A DNA stretch of 64,000 nt from positions 21,190,424-21,254,423 of the forward strand of contig CM034599.1 in the NCBI GenBank assembly GCA_020091685.1, in the 5' to 3' direction. The stretch's first letter is position 1. Each line of letters starts with the position of its first letter. Below the pieces are notes generated by a model. That model searched no databases and had not been told where the DNA came from. It saw nothing but the letters and a program-made list of their open reading frames with translations. This DNA is from Lutjanus erythropterus. Taxonomy: Eukaryota; Chordata; Actinopteri; Lutjaniformes; Lutjanidae. The position numbers and the translations under genes are program-made. Shown piece by piece: positions 46,859-64,000 of the stretch.

Positions 46859-47565
46859 ATCTGAGGCCTCAAAGACAATACTGTATTGGGTCCAGATCCC
46901 TTAAAATGGTCACGGAGAACCTCAAACACATCACTGAACTGCAAGATATTAACTGCTGGCTGTTGCTGTGCATTTCTTCGACATCATTTGCCCCATGGAT
47001 CCAACGCTGCAGGCTTTAGCTGCTGCCTTTGGTGTGGTCGGTAAACTTTAATTACAGGAAGAAAAGTGCACTACAGAAGACAGTACTTGCACTCAATATG
47101 AGATACAAAAATGCAGAAATTTCTGCTGAGATTTTGGGGAAATCCAACACAGTACGGTGTATTATTTATGGAATGACAAAACAAAATACAGCATGTTGGA
47201 AATGTTGCTTTTTTTACAGTTTGAGCTTAATGGAAATGTGGTTTCTAGTGTATATTGGTCTGGTGTTGCCATCATGAATGAATGAAATTCCTTTTGCCCA
47301 GAATATAATGAGCGTCTGTGTGCGCACTGCAAGCAGGCTTGTAGAGAGTCTGGCACCTGTGAATAAGAAAACCTGGACTGTCCTTAAACTTATATGGAGA
47401 CTGAACTCAGAAATAATATATTTCATGTTGATTTTTGCCTTAGTCAGATTGCTGCTACCTGCTGTTTTGTCCCTTCTCTGGTGTAATTTCATATATGAAA
47501 ACTACAATGCATTGATTTTTATTTTGTGTGTGTGACAAATAAAGAATTTCATTTTGCTACTTTGT
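46859..47565 (+). other. plpp1: 3' untranslated region of plpp1
   Basis: From the stop to just past AATAAA at 47,538-47,543, which is the first well-placed poly(A) signal. No coding frame of note inside. Confidence 0.55.
47538..47543 (+). terminator. poly(A) signal of plpp1
   Basis: AATAAA about 680 bases after the stop codon, followed by a T-rich stretch. Confidence 0.6.
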
Positions 47566-48524
47566 TACAAAAGAGAGAAATGATTCCTCTGTGGTCTGTC
47601 TAGTTGTATTTTGTTTCTGTTGAGTTTGAATGAGATGAATGATAGATGTAAAAATATCACTGAAAGAGGAGAGAGAGGTAGGTTGGATATCAGTTAAGGA
47701 GTAAAATGGCATGTGGAGCCAGAACATTTGCATCTAACTCAGTGAATAAAGGGTTTATTTCAACTAAATCAGTGTTTGAACAATGGAAAGATGAGTTTTA
47801 TTTTATTTTTGTCAAGTTTGAATGAAGACAATGAAGCTAGCTAGCCAGTTAACACTGCTAATGGTAATCTAAGACACTGAGGTGATTATCAAAATGCTAA
47901 AAAAAAAATCCACTATAAAACAGTATTGTAAAAGTATTTCGTGTATTGTGTAAAAAAAAGTTAAAGTAACAAACTAAAGGTTGAACATTCACTAAGTTTG
48001 TAGGCGAGGGTAGTGTTACTATAGCGTTGACAAGATGTGCAGCTCGTAACACGTCACACTATATTGTGCAAAGTATTAGACATTGGTGCAGCTGCTGATT
48101 TTTCACATGGTGTGGACCATTTGCTGCAGCAGAATACCTGATTTGTCTTTTTGCAGTGACACTGCAGCATAAGTTATGGCATCAAAGTAGAGAAACCGAC
48201 AGTGTGACTAAATTGTCTCAGAAAAGCAGACCTGAAAGAAAGGTTTTCCCAAAACGCTGCTTTGGGTGTGTCATTCACTGTCTGTGTAGATGGACCATAG
48301 AAACCACAAGCATGCAAATGTACTTCCTCTTATGTCAATGGAAAACATGTTTGTGTGTGTTATCCTGGTGGTATCATGGATATGGAGATTAAGCACCAGT
48401 CAGCACAAGTAGACTGCTCTTAGTGTGAAGAGAAACCTGTTTGTCTTCACCAGTGAAAAGTTCTTAGCAGAGAAGTGCTGATCCTTGGCCACAAAGGTCG
48501 GAGTGGGGATCTGCTTTTGAGTTT

Positions 48525-48928
48525 AAATCCTATTACAGTGACTGAGAGGCTAAAGACAAGTTTAACACACAGGGACAGCAATACACCAATGTCAACTTAA
48601 GTGTATCAACAAGCTGTAGTTGTTTGGTATGTCATGTTGAATATGAGTAAAAAGGAAACTTTATAAATAGTTTGCCTAATTACAGCAAACTGACACTCAA
48701 CTTTAGCTGTACATTTAGCCTAAAGGGTCAATGCAAAACCACTTATGTATGTAGCCTATTATCAGGTCTATTGTGACTGTTCTTCACTCATATGCGTGTA
48801 GGTGCACTTCCTAAATCCTCTTACAGTGACTGAGTGGCTAAAGAGAAGTTTAACACACAGGGACAACGATAAACCACAGTCAACAGTCAACAATGTCAAC
48901 TTATTAGTATATCAACAAGCTGCAGTTG
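48525..48928. repeat. direct repeat pair of about 100 bp
   Basis: 48,525-48,622 and 48,812-48,928 share 'TTACAGTGACTGAG(A/T)GGCTAAAG', 'AGTTTAACACACAGGGACA' and 'TATCAACAAGCTG(T/C)AGTTG'. The second copy has about 15 extra bases (a CAACAGT duplication). Confidence 0.7.
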
Positions 48929-49539
48929 AACAAACAGGAGCAGATTTATGAACTTGACTTCTGAAAGATATCATATAAGAATTATCATAATTACAAGTTT
49001 CCAACATGTATATATAGCAGTCATGTCAACTTCCAAGTCCTAAGTATGACTGGGAAACCCTGCTTTCTCAAACAGTTCTTAAAGATGTTTACCCTTTCAT
49101 CCAACAGGCTTCTTCAGTTGTAATGGACTAGTGGGAAGTTTCGGGTATTTAAGCTCTGCGTGGTCATTACCATCTTGAGAGGTATGTGCCTCATGTACCC
49201 ACCCTGCCATCAAGTTAGGGTTCACGTCCACGTTATCAAGAACGTAAACAAGTCCAGTTGCCTATGACAGCCCTTAACGTAATCTAGTAAACATACACAG
49301 AGTGTGGAGGAATAAAAGTAGCAAGAATAAAATACCTAACAGTTAGCTCAGAGTAATTCAATTAACACGAACATTTCTGCTTACGAGGTTGTGAATACCA
49401 TAAAAGGGGGCGTTTATGTGAAATCTCATGAAAACAGTAAGTGCAACCCCATTTGAAGGCAGCATCAGATTAAAAAAACATTTAGCTGGAGAGGTAACTG
49501 GCTTGCAGAATTTACAGTATGTTATTTTACAGAAAATGT

Positions 49540-49830
49540 GTATATTAGATTAGATAAGACTGGCCTGTATTGTCTTCCTTAGGAGAAATTTGTCTTGGAT
49601 ATTTGCATGCACCCAAGAGTATTGCATGATGCCCTAAATCCAAGTGTTGCACAACTGCCCTACCTAAAGTAATTCCACAAAAGTCCTATACAAAATTACT
49701 GCACAATTACTGTACATATATTTAACAAATGCCCTACACAAGGTTACATCCCAGCAAATGTCCTACATCAAAATTATTGCACAAATGCCCTACACCAAAA
49801 TATCGAGCAGTAGATGCCTTAACGCCCAGC
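49540..49830. repeat. degenerate repeats with 'AAATGCCCTACA'
   Basis: After a 'GATTAGATAAGACTGGCCTG..AGGAGAAATTTGTCTTGG' start typical of a fish repeat, units around 'ATTGCACAAATGCCCTACA' recur every 40-50 bases to about 49,800. Confidence 0.45.
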
Positions 49831-52627
49831 CCCAGTACAAGGTAGATTTATTTATCATTTCACAACACAGTGTTGGGTAAGTCTATTAAGTTGCAGTTCC
49901 TGTTTTGCCACTAAAATGTAAAAATTATTTATAGTAGATTGGTTGAATAAGTAAAAAGTCAAAGAAATAAAAATTAAACAAACTATTCTGCTATATATCA
50001 AAATGATCAAAACTGCCTCTCTTAGTATAACTCAGACTAACCTGATGCTATTTCAGTTGCCTTGCTTCACCCTGAAACTGTGATCTTTCCCCATTTCAAT
50101 TCCTGTTAAAGACTTAGTTTAATCTCAACTGCCAATAATGCCACGCTGCATACCTCATAGTGTAATTTTTTTAGGAATGTCTTGTTATGAATTTAGGAAA
50201 TTCCCTCAGATAAACTCACCATTGTCTCTCTATTGACTAAACCCTGTTGAACCTATTGAGCAAATTTGATTTGGAGGACAAACCGCACCAGTGCTAAAAC
50301 TATCAAGGGAATAATATGAATAGGTGTTTTTTTATATATAGATTCAATTGCAAGTGCTTTATTTTGAAACTATGCATGTGATGCATTAAGAGAAGCAAGC
50401 AGGGATGTAGAAAAATGCAGTTTAAAAAGCTCAATTTCTTGGGGAGATTGCAAAAAAAAAAAAGCAAATATGCCTTATGAATTGTTCTGCTAAAACAAAG
50501 GGAATTTTAAGACTAGTGTGAATATTACAAATATTTAATGGATACTGTGTCATGACTTAAAGTCTGTTTGGCCATTGACAAACTGCTCATCTTCCAGTAG
50601 CATCACTTCTGCTTCCCCCACGTCTAAAATTTGACCGATCATGCTTGTCTGTTCCTCTACAGAGCTCTCTCTTGTTGTCACGCTGACCTCCACAATAGTC
50701 CTTATTGAAAGCAGCTCCATTCACTCTCACATGTCACGTCTTACTTTATCTCGCCAGACAGTGATGGCACTGCAGAAACAAGCGACTCAGAATGCAGTGT
50801 GCATTGACAGCTTTTAAAGAATTAAATCCCCCTCACACTACACTCACTTCTGTGCCTTACACATAATTTACCAGGCCACTTCTCTTGAGATATTACATAC
50901 TCAAGATAACCTCCTACTAAGAAACTAATAACAAGGGAATTCTATTAACAGTATCAATGTAAACAAATAAAGAATGAGAAAATAATGGATGCAAATGGAG
51001 CCGTAAGTGGTCTTGCATGAGCTCCACCTATGCAAGAGTTTAAAGTTTCAGATGTTCCTGTTTGGCTGGGAGGAGATGAACAAACAGAGAAGTAGAAAAG
51101 AGAAATAGACAACAGAGAAGAAGGGAAAATAATAACAATAACAATGGGAAATTAGGTGTGAGTAGCAGGGTGGACAGGGTGATTTAGTATGTGAGGATAA
51201 TGTTTCGTGTGAAAAAAATAGTAAACTGTTGATTTATTCTGTTTTTATTAGATGGCTTTGATGAATACTTGATTCTGATTGGTCAGTTGCAGTATTCTAA
51301 GGTCTGTTATTTCTTTATAGCAGACCGTTCCTGTGTATTACAGGGTCAAATGTGTAGTCTGGCACCAGTAACTGTCAGTCTACTTTGAGGCATCTGTGGC
51401 CCTCTGCTGGACAAAGGCTGCGTAAAATGTCAAATTATCTACAGCAGTTGTTCCCAACCAGGAATTGTGTAAAATGAGAGATTTGGATGAATTTTGAGCA
51501 AATTATTTCCTGTGAATATTGATCAGAAATTATTTTTCTCATATTTCTAGGAACTTTTTTATGCAATAAATCTTGTATCTTGTACTCTTTTTGTTTTGTT
51601 TTGTTTTTTACAATTTCAGTGTTTTCTTCTCCCTGTAAGTTTGCCATTGTTCTGTTAGATCTTTGGATGTTTGAACTGAATACATTTTTAATGCAAGATG
51701 ATGCTGTTTAGCAAAGTGAAGACTGTGAATATTGCTTGTGTTCAGATCTTAACCGTGCCCTTACCTTGTGAGATTAATGGCTTAATTAAGTAAAATATAT
51801 TTTCACTTTTTTACAGCTCCTAGAGAAAATGATAATGAAGAAAAGACACAAGAGCCCTCACTCCATATAAAATGTACAAGACACATAAATATGCCTTGTT
51901 ATAGAACATAATATAAACTTGACAGGTCAGACTTCAGCCACAAAGCTATTAATATTTTCATTTTGAAAGTCAGTATGGGGTGCATGGTTTACATATATAT
52001 GCAGCAGTGTTGTAATCTACCTGAAGACATTTGACTCTTCCACTCTAATGGAACATTACAAACTTTAACTCAGATGTTATTTATTTCAGTTTTACTAAGA
52101 AAAATTACAACCCATGCATCCTGTCAACAAATCCTTGCCAATACACAGCCCCACTCACAAGAAGACAGGACAAAATGGATTTGAAGTGTGACAATGTCAC
52201 TGAATTTATTACCATAGTATCAAACATTTCACCCCATCAGTTGAGAAACTGGACTTACAGTTCACTCAGTACATCCTCTGAAAACAGTGAGGACCAAAAC
52301 AGACACTTTTCAGTCAAACTCATTTGCCCACTTAAATATAATGCTCTTATGAACAACTCGTTACAGCACAGTAAACAGAATTCATGACTGTTTCGTGGAT
52401 TGTTATGCATTTCCTTTTTTTTTTGTTACACTGCAATAAATACTCTGGCATAAGCCCAGAAACGCATTTGATGTGTCTGAAGAAAAGTACTGTTTGTTTT
52501 TCTAACACAGATCATTTCTCTTCTGCCAGTGGTGACATCTGCTCAGAGGGCTCCGGCCTAAACACTAAACTCACTGTAGTGAAGCGCACAATCAGAAGAA
52601 TTTTACAGCACAGTAGGGTTGTAAAAT

Positions 52628-52633
52628 TTTATT
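52628..52633 (-). terminator. poly(A) signal of atp5fa1
   Basis: AATAAA on the - strand, 108 bases after the stop codon. Confidence 0.6.
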
Positions 52634-52740
52634 TGGAGAAATCTGTACATGGAGGTTTTGGCCTTCAGTGTGTTCACATATATAAGCAGAATGGGGACAC
52701 AGACAGGTGGCTCACTGAAGATCAAGACAAGTGCTATCCA

Positions 52741-57983
<5,243 letters not shown>

Positions 57984-58150
57984 TTTGTCGGGTTGCTAAT
58001 GACCTGTCCTCCACCACTAGCGGCTTCGACCTGCCTGTGAGTGAGAATGTAATGGCTGAATGAACTCTTCTTCTATTTATGTGACACTGAAGTCAAGTTT
58101 CCTGCTGTACTGCTCAACGCTGTCCCCTGTCGGCACGGAGAGGTTACTGA
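57984..58150 (-). promoter_or_regulatory. atp5fa1: 5' leader and proximal promoter of atp5fa1
   Basis: Directly upstream of the ATG at 57,981-57,983, moderately GC-rich, without TATA box. The transcription start is not fixed by the sequence. Confidence 0.35.
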
Positions 58151-58170
58151 CAGCAACAGTCGCAATATTT

Positions 58171-58175
58171 ATATG

Positions 58176-58265
<90 letters not shown>
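58171..58265. repeat. (TA)n(TG)n microsatellite
   Basis: About 50 bases of TA with two TG breaks, followed by about 35 bases of uninterrupted TG. Frames of Y-I and H-T repeats across it are not genes. Confidence 0.95.
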
Positions 58266-58266
<1 letters not shown>

Positions 58267-59259
58267 CCATAACATCACGGCAAAATAAATGATAGAAAAC
58301 ACTACATAAATCCATAACAAGATATTCACCACTAGTAAATAGAGTAAATATGAATAAAGGTAGACAGATTCAGAATAAAAGAAATAAATAGTCTGTTTAC
58401 AGACTTAAATGTCAACATCAAGTTAGAGGGTTCAAGAGCCTACATCACAACATCATGATTCAAGCTTGGTTACAATCCTCATATTGTGGTTACAGCTGTG
58501 ACGGTCCAGAGTTGACTGTTTGACATATTATTATATTTCCCCTTCAGCTCAAGACTGATTTTATTTTATTTTACTATGTATATGCATGTAAATTGGAGGA
58601 CAAAATATAAAAAGCACCTCTGAAGTGGTAGCAGCAGAAACTGAAAATTGATAATCTATTTATAATCTCTGCTCACAGCAGATATGTTGTACTGGATTAC
58701 ATTCAGGGGAATAGTAGAGGACAAACCCAATTAAACTCCACCTCTTTCAAATGAGGCTGAAAGTTTACTCACGTACAGCTCAACTGTTTTAATCAATGAG
58801 GGGAAACACAATTTACCTACTTCTGTGTTTACCTCGACGTCCCTGAATACATTGTGCAGGTGCACCTAATAAAGTGCCCAGTTAGTGTACTGCAGCTGGT
58901 ACATATAAGGCTGATTTTGATTAAATTATCTATATCTTATATTTAATATATTAGTTTATATACTACAGGTTAGCTGGTGAATTTCTCCCTCGGAATCTGT
59001 CTTATTGATATAATATATATGTAGTATAATAATTTATTTTAATTATATTTCATATTCTTAATCTGAATCTGGAAAGTAACTAAATTATATATGTCAGAAT
59101 TAAATGTTTAAACCTGTTATGTTGTCTTCCACCATATAGCCAATACAGATACTTTGGGTGGAGAGGGAAACATATTCTCCTCGCATAGGCATCAGTCAGG
59201 TTAACAGAGGGGATATGAAAGGGAAATGTTGTATAAGATCAAGTTTAGTCATCAAGTTT

Positions 59260-59605
59260 ATCTCAGCCTGGGCATAATACTAAAATAATTAGTTGATTTT
59301 ATAGATAGGTCAATTGCCAGAAAATTAACATGCAACCTGTTTGATAATTGATTAATTAAGATATTTTTAAAAGAAAATATGCAAATCTTTCTCTGATTCC
59401 AGACTCCCACATTTGAGGATTTGCTGCATTTCTCTATTTCATTTAACTGTAAATTTAACAGATTTTGGTTTTAGACTGTTTTTTGACACAAAATCGTAAT
59501 AGACATTTTTCATAATTCTATGACATGAACTATACATGATTAATTGAAAAAGAAAATAGCAGATTAATTGATATTTTAATAACCCTTGACTTCTTAGAAC
59601 AGAAC
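59260..59605. repeat. dispersed fish repeat, second copy
   Basis: 'GAGGATTTGCTGCATTTCTC', 'GGTTTTAGACTGTTTTTTGA', 'CAGATTAATTGATA' in the order of the repeat at 9655-9898 and a related AT-rich end. Confidence 0.5.
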
Positions 59606-59799
59606 AGAGTACTCCAACTTTATAGAAGTACAATATGGAACATCATTAATGTGGAAAAAAAAAAAAGAAAGAAAGTTAAGGCCCCCATCTATATATGGAA
59701 GGCCATTTCAGTAAATGTGATGGAAAAAAAAATCCTTTAATTCATTATCATGAGAAGCTTCCCTGTAATAACAAGTTAGATACTAAGTTATCATTTCAA

Positions 59800-59935
59800 G
59801 ATTAGTATACCATTATTTTGAGAAGGTTGCCCATTATTTTGAAATTCTAACTCCTCATTTTGAGATACTAACTCATTATTTTGACATAGTAACTCGTTAT
59901 TTTGAGGTTTCTTATTATTTCGCGACATTATTTTG
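59800..59935. repeat. minisatellite of about 20-bp units
   Basis: Units around 'AACTCATTATTTTGAGATAC' repeat six or seven times with changes (CCATTATTTTGAGAAGGT, CTCCTCATTTTGAGATAC, CTCGTTATTTTGAGGTTT). Confidence 0.7.
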
Positions 59936-60039
59936 AAAAAAATATACACATTGATCTTTATTTATATACTTAAAAGTATTTTTATTAATCTTAATTTACA
60001 AGACTGTACAGGTTAACCTAGGTCCTAGGACCTCTGGCT

Positions 60040-61150
60040 TTAGTAATGTTATGCAGCGCCGCAACATCGCCCTCTTTTGCTCCGGACATGAAATGACATG
60101 TCTGCTTTTGTCAACGACAACCAGGCGAGTCAGACAGTCGTTTGGTTTGGTTTGCCTGTGGTGCTAGCCAGCCCAGCCAGCAACAACCAACCGCCTGAAT
60201 GTAGATCCGCATGGGCTACTACTACCATTTCTCTCCGAATAACCCAGCGGAATCATAAGATAAGGATCCCAGGATGGTCTTAGTGCATGTCGGATATCTG
60301 GTTCTTCCTGTATTCGGCTCAGTAAGAAACAGAGGTACGGTATTAATATTCATATCGATCCAAAACATGTGCCCTGTTTATCTTAATATTCACTGCAGCT
60401 GTTGGCTAGCTAACGCGAGCTCAGCCGTGAGTTAGCTCTAGCTCAGTCGTTTGGTTAGCTCGCGTTAGCTAGCTCAAAATTAACGGTCAAATTATTCGCT
60501 AAACTGTCCGCAACATGATAACACATTAATTTGTATTCATTGGAAATTGATCTAAAGCACCGAATAATGTAGTTTTCCGGATGTAATCATGCCTAATTAA
60601 TAACAAATACCGCCGCTAAAGATAAGCTAACTGGCTCATTGGCTCGGACTATATCTTGGAACGGAAATATTCCTCACAAAGGATTCCACATGCACGGGGC
60701 GTGCGGTCCAAAATACCACATTCCTGCATAGACAATCGTGTTAGACACTATTAATGTGAGATGCATTTTATTCGTGCGATTTTTATTTCGGAAAAATTGC
60801 GATGCATTGTTATTTCCCCAAGGCGCTACTATCGTTTATTTGCACTGTAAAAATACCGCAAAATAGACGTAGCCTTTCCAGCCAGTCAGCTTATCTGTGC
60901 CTGGATGATGTCATTTGAAGATCACCTTCTTCTGCTCGCCGTTTATTCACCGTGATTTCACTAATTATTAGCCGTGCCAATTGACCAATGTGCTTATCGA
61001 TACATGGCCAGTTGCCGTGCGAGCGTGGGCTCAATCCGAGCCATCAATAAATCAGTCGCCTTTTCTATCATTTGCTAATTGGCAATTCAGCAGCTGTTTG
61101 TTTGAAGCTGCCGGATTAGTGTGCGGTCACAGTTAAACAATGATAAAGCT
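60040..61150 (+). promoter_or_regulatory. CpG-rich probable 5' end of a + strand gene
   Basis: After AT-rich DNA the stretch has many CpGs (for example GCAGCGCCGCAACATCGCCC at 60,053) and a possible non-coding first exon ending at CAGAG before GTACGG near 60,332. No known protein start is seen; the 61-codon frame at 60,098 is not recognised. The likely gene body lies past the right edge. Confidence 0.4.
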
Positions 61151-64000
61151 ACAGTGTAACATTAATTTCATAACAGTGGCGTCAGTGATTTCATTGTGCT
61201 TTTATTTCTGTTCTTATTTCCCTGTTTCATAGTATGGAGGCTGGCTCTACATTCTGCATTTATCAGATCTTTGTCGTCCCCCCCATTGTGTAGCTAATGA
61301 TCATCTGCTGCTGTGTGGTGTGGCGTGGCCTCTGCCTGTTCTCTGCATTTAGCTGTATTGTGAATCCCTTCTTCATTTCCTCTTTCCATCAGAAGACGAC
61401 ATTGGTATTAAAAAGCACCCCCTTCCCAAGATGTATTCAGTATTCATAGACTTTCCATGTTTAAGCAGACTAAAACAATAGCTAACACCTAGAACAGAGC
61501 ACCTTTTTTGTCTTTTTTCTGTCAAATTGCTGTAGCACTGAGTAAACATTTTAGCTCCTTTTTAGATTATCAGTTGAATGTCATTGTGTACCTCCCATCC
61601 AGTCTTGATAGACAACATGCTGTAAATTCCTGTAAAGTGGATACATTTTGCATGATCTTAAATACTGCACTGCATTGTTGAACACCAGAATTTGGCTCAT
61701 CTTCCTTCTCTTCACACAAGGTGCAATGTACATGATTAAAGTGACCAATAATTGAAAAAAAAAATAAAGCATGCAAATTGGAGCCATATGCATGCCATTT
61801 TTATCGGAACTCAAGCATTTCAGCAAATGCTGTCATGTGATCACTTGAAATGACTGAAGGTACACTGCACCTGCACACAACAACCTGCCATAACTGTCTC
61901 CATTTTTGTGTAATCCTTTTGTTCCCTTTGCAAATTTCAAGCTTCGAATCACACTGAATTGTCAGGGCTGTTTGCCCCTTTACAGGCAAATGAAACTCTA
62001 AACAATTAAGCAAGCAAAACATGCTCACTGGTGGTTCATCACTTCCCAATTTTCCCCCACTAACATGAGGCCAAAATGCTATCCATTTCACAGGGATGCC
62101 TATTTTTCCTGCACTGCTAAAGAGATCCTCTATTAGTAATAACGTCTTTATTGTTTGGTTGTGGTCTCTCTTTACCTTTTGTTCTGGTAATAGTACTTTC
62201 AATGCATGGTCACATTTTATGATTCATAATTTTTTGGTTTTTGTTTTTCTACATTGACTAGTGAAAATCCAATGTAATCTTTCTGTAGTAAAGATGTACC
62301 CTTGCTGTACTGGAATCATGTGCTGTAGCCAACACGTCTGCTCATTGGATGCCGCTTTTGTTCTTTTTAACCCTATATGGAGCATGGTGGGCCTTGCCTT
62401 CAGTCTATGTTGTTTATTTTTGTTGCATGGATTTATACTATTTATTACAAACAAAACAAAGAAAACACAAAATTACACATATACTAATATTTTTCAATAA
62501 AGAATATAGTGTTTTTCCTAACCTTCAGTGTGCTTCTTGCTGATTTCCATTTATTGTCCTCCCCTCTCCCTTGTCCCTACCTGCCCCCCTCCCCTCCCCT
62601 CCACCCCCTCCTCCCACCCACCTCCTCTCCCGCTGTGACAAAGATAGACAATTTCCACGCTTCCTCCATCACAGGGCCTGAATGAGTCTATCTGCTGTCA
62701 TTCATGGTGATTGTTTTTCACTGAGACACTTGAAAACGCAGTGTGCTACTTACTGTACAGTCTAGACTTGAGCCTTTGACCCCATGGCAGCAAGGTCACC
62801 TCTTGTTGGCCTCTGGCTACACTGGCGACTTGTCAAGCTGAAAATATTGCTAGAAATAAGTCATCATGCTAATCTTTTCCTGGGGTGTGTTTAAAACCAT
62901 ACTGCGTTTTTCAAGCGTACTCCTAGTAAATGCAATGTAGACTTTGCCTATTTCCTCATGATTTTTTAAAAAAGATTTTCACTGTTTACATCAAAATTTG
63001 TCATGTCTTTTACACTTTGAAAGCAGATTAAACCCAATTTTTGCATCTTTAAAAACTGCACATTTTAAGTCTTAAAACTGGTAGGTTTCTTTAAAAATTC
63101 TCTGCTAGAGGACCTGACAGAGCACAGGATATAGAATCCTGCTTCATTGTAGGCCTTGCAGATTTCCTCAAAAGTTTCCCATCAAAGCTAAACTTGTTAT
63201 TGCAATTTCTCAGCCTTTCCATAATCAAAAAGGTCTTTTAAAACTTGAGCATGGCATTAAAGCCATATTGCACCACAGCACAAGTTAGCCTGTCTTTTTC
63301 TCCCTGTTGAGTCTCTACAGCAGTCTGTTCTCTGCCGCTGCCAAATAGCTGTGGTTGGAGAGAGTAAAAAAAGCATTCAAGCTATTTCCTCTCAACTCCT
63401 GAATGTTCACATGGGAGAAGAACAAGTAGAGCTAAGACACAAAGATACAGTAGGTTTCAGTGAAGCACAGATGTATAATAATGTGAATTTATTGTCTGGT
63501 TTCATTTTTAAGAAGGAAGGGTTGTTCTTTATGGTTATATAGATAGAGACTTGGCACTTTAATGTACAGTATATCTTACAGACAGCCAGGTACTAAAAGG
63601 TTTTACTCTGAGTGCAGTGACCCTGCTGTCAGCTGCAGAATTTACAAGAACTGAGCTGCGTTGAATACCATAAACTGGTAGATTTCATCTTTTCTGATCC
63701 AGTTTGCTTGTCTGTGAATCAGAAGACCAGGAGTCGATCCAGAGGTCGGAAATGCAATTAAAGAAATGAGAGCTCGCGTTTTGTGTGCAGGACCAAAAAA
63801 AAATGGTCGTCATGTTCATGGTACTTGTGGTAACCATCATTTTCCCACCCCCACAGAAGTATTTTTCACCCTAGGTAAGAGGTAGGGCTTCATTAACATG
63901 CTATATCACACACACAGTGACACCACATTTCACCCACAATTAATTCCAGCTAATCTCTCCCTTCAGGTGCCTGACAACTTCTCCTTATCCTCCACAGGAT
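61150..64000. other. probable intron, no exon recognised
   Basis: AT-rich DNA with a polypyrimidine tract at 62,557-62,632 and an AATAAA at about 62,497. The final bases (CTTCTCCTTATCCTCCACAG before GAT) look like an acceptor, so an exon may start at 63,998. Confidence 0.35.
62557..62632 (+). repeat. C-rich polypyrimidine tract
   Basis: Almost pure C/T over 75 bases with runs such as CCCCCCTCCCCTCCCCTCC. The other strand has several close G runs and could form a G-quadruplex. Confidence 0.7.

Larger units (their letters stand above)
47570..52600. other. intergenic region between plpp1 and atp5fa1
   Basis: No coding exon is recognised. It contains a direct repeat (48,525-48,622 and 48,812-48,928), a degenerate repeat at 49,540-49,830 and AT-rich unique DNA. 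Small frames at 52,175-52,790 overlap the 3' end of atp5fa1 and look fortuitous. Confidence 0.55.

Noticed and set aside
58060-58332. Frames of repeated Tyr-Ile, His-Thr or Cys-Val
   Set aside because: Translation of the (TA)n(TG)n microsatellite.

Overview
The window is nuclear DNA of a ray-finned fish, most likely a spiny-rayed (percomorph) teleost. The genes are split by GT-AG introns. The zinc-finger genes use an N-terminal exon that I know only from fish. The repeats are fish-type tRNA-derived SINEs, Tc1-like and hAT elements and LINE pieces, and two conserved vertebrate genes, plpp1 and atp5fa1, are present. The species cannot be named from the sequence.

Positions 1-35,900 are a tandem cluster of C2H2 zinc-finger genes and their remains. 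Two genes (called A and B here) are on the + strand and five (C, E, F, G, H) on the - strand. The complete plan is a short first exon of about 57 codons, predicted helical and ending in phase 1, followed by one large exon. The large exon starts with an acidic stretch (ELPQQHV.., DQQLCNQERNSSLDQEDPEPPQIKEE..) and then carries the finger array. B (454 aa, 9 fingers), E (546 aa, 11 fingers) and H (414 aa, 7 fingers) read through intact. A (15 fingers) has its first exon outside the window or lost. C has a good finger exon but a broken first exon. F has a good finger exon but no first exon of its own. G has a good first exon and acidic region but no fingers. Between them lie orphan fingers (D), orphan 3' ends, a bare promoter and decayed first exons. 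A promoter block of about 70 bp is repeated upstream of C, E, G and H and once on its own. This is a birth-and-death family under strong turnover, and transposons have landed among the copies.

Positions 36,000-40,000 are intergenic and repeat-rich. Positions 40,679-46,858 (+) hold a complete six-exon phospholipid phosphatase gene, closest to plpp1 (283 aa). Positions 47,600-52,600 are intergenic. Positions 52,741-57,983 (-) hold a complete eleven-exon atp5fa1 gene for the mitochondrial ATP synthase alpha subunit (551 aa). The two genes converge tail to tail. A GC-rich, CpG-containing stretch at about 60,040-61,150 looks like the start of another + strand gene whose coding part lies beyond the right edge.

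The zinc-finger genes probably act as sequence-specific DNA-binding regulators in the nucleus, possibly against transposons; that role is inference. plpp1 (membrane lipid phosphatase) and atp5fa1 (oxidative phosphorylation) are housekeeping genes with no evident link to the cluster.
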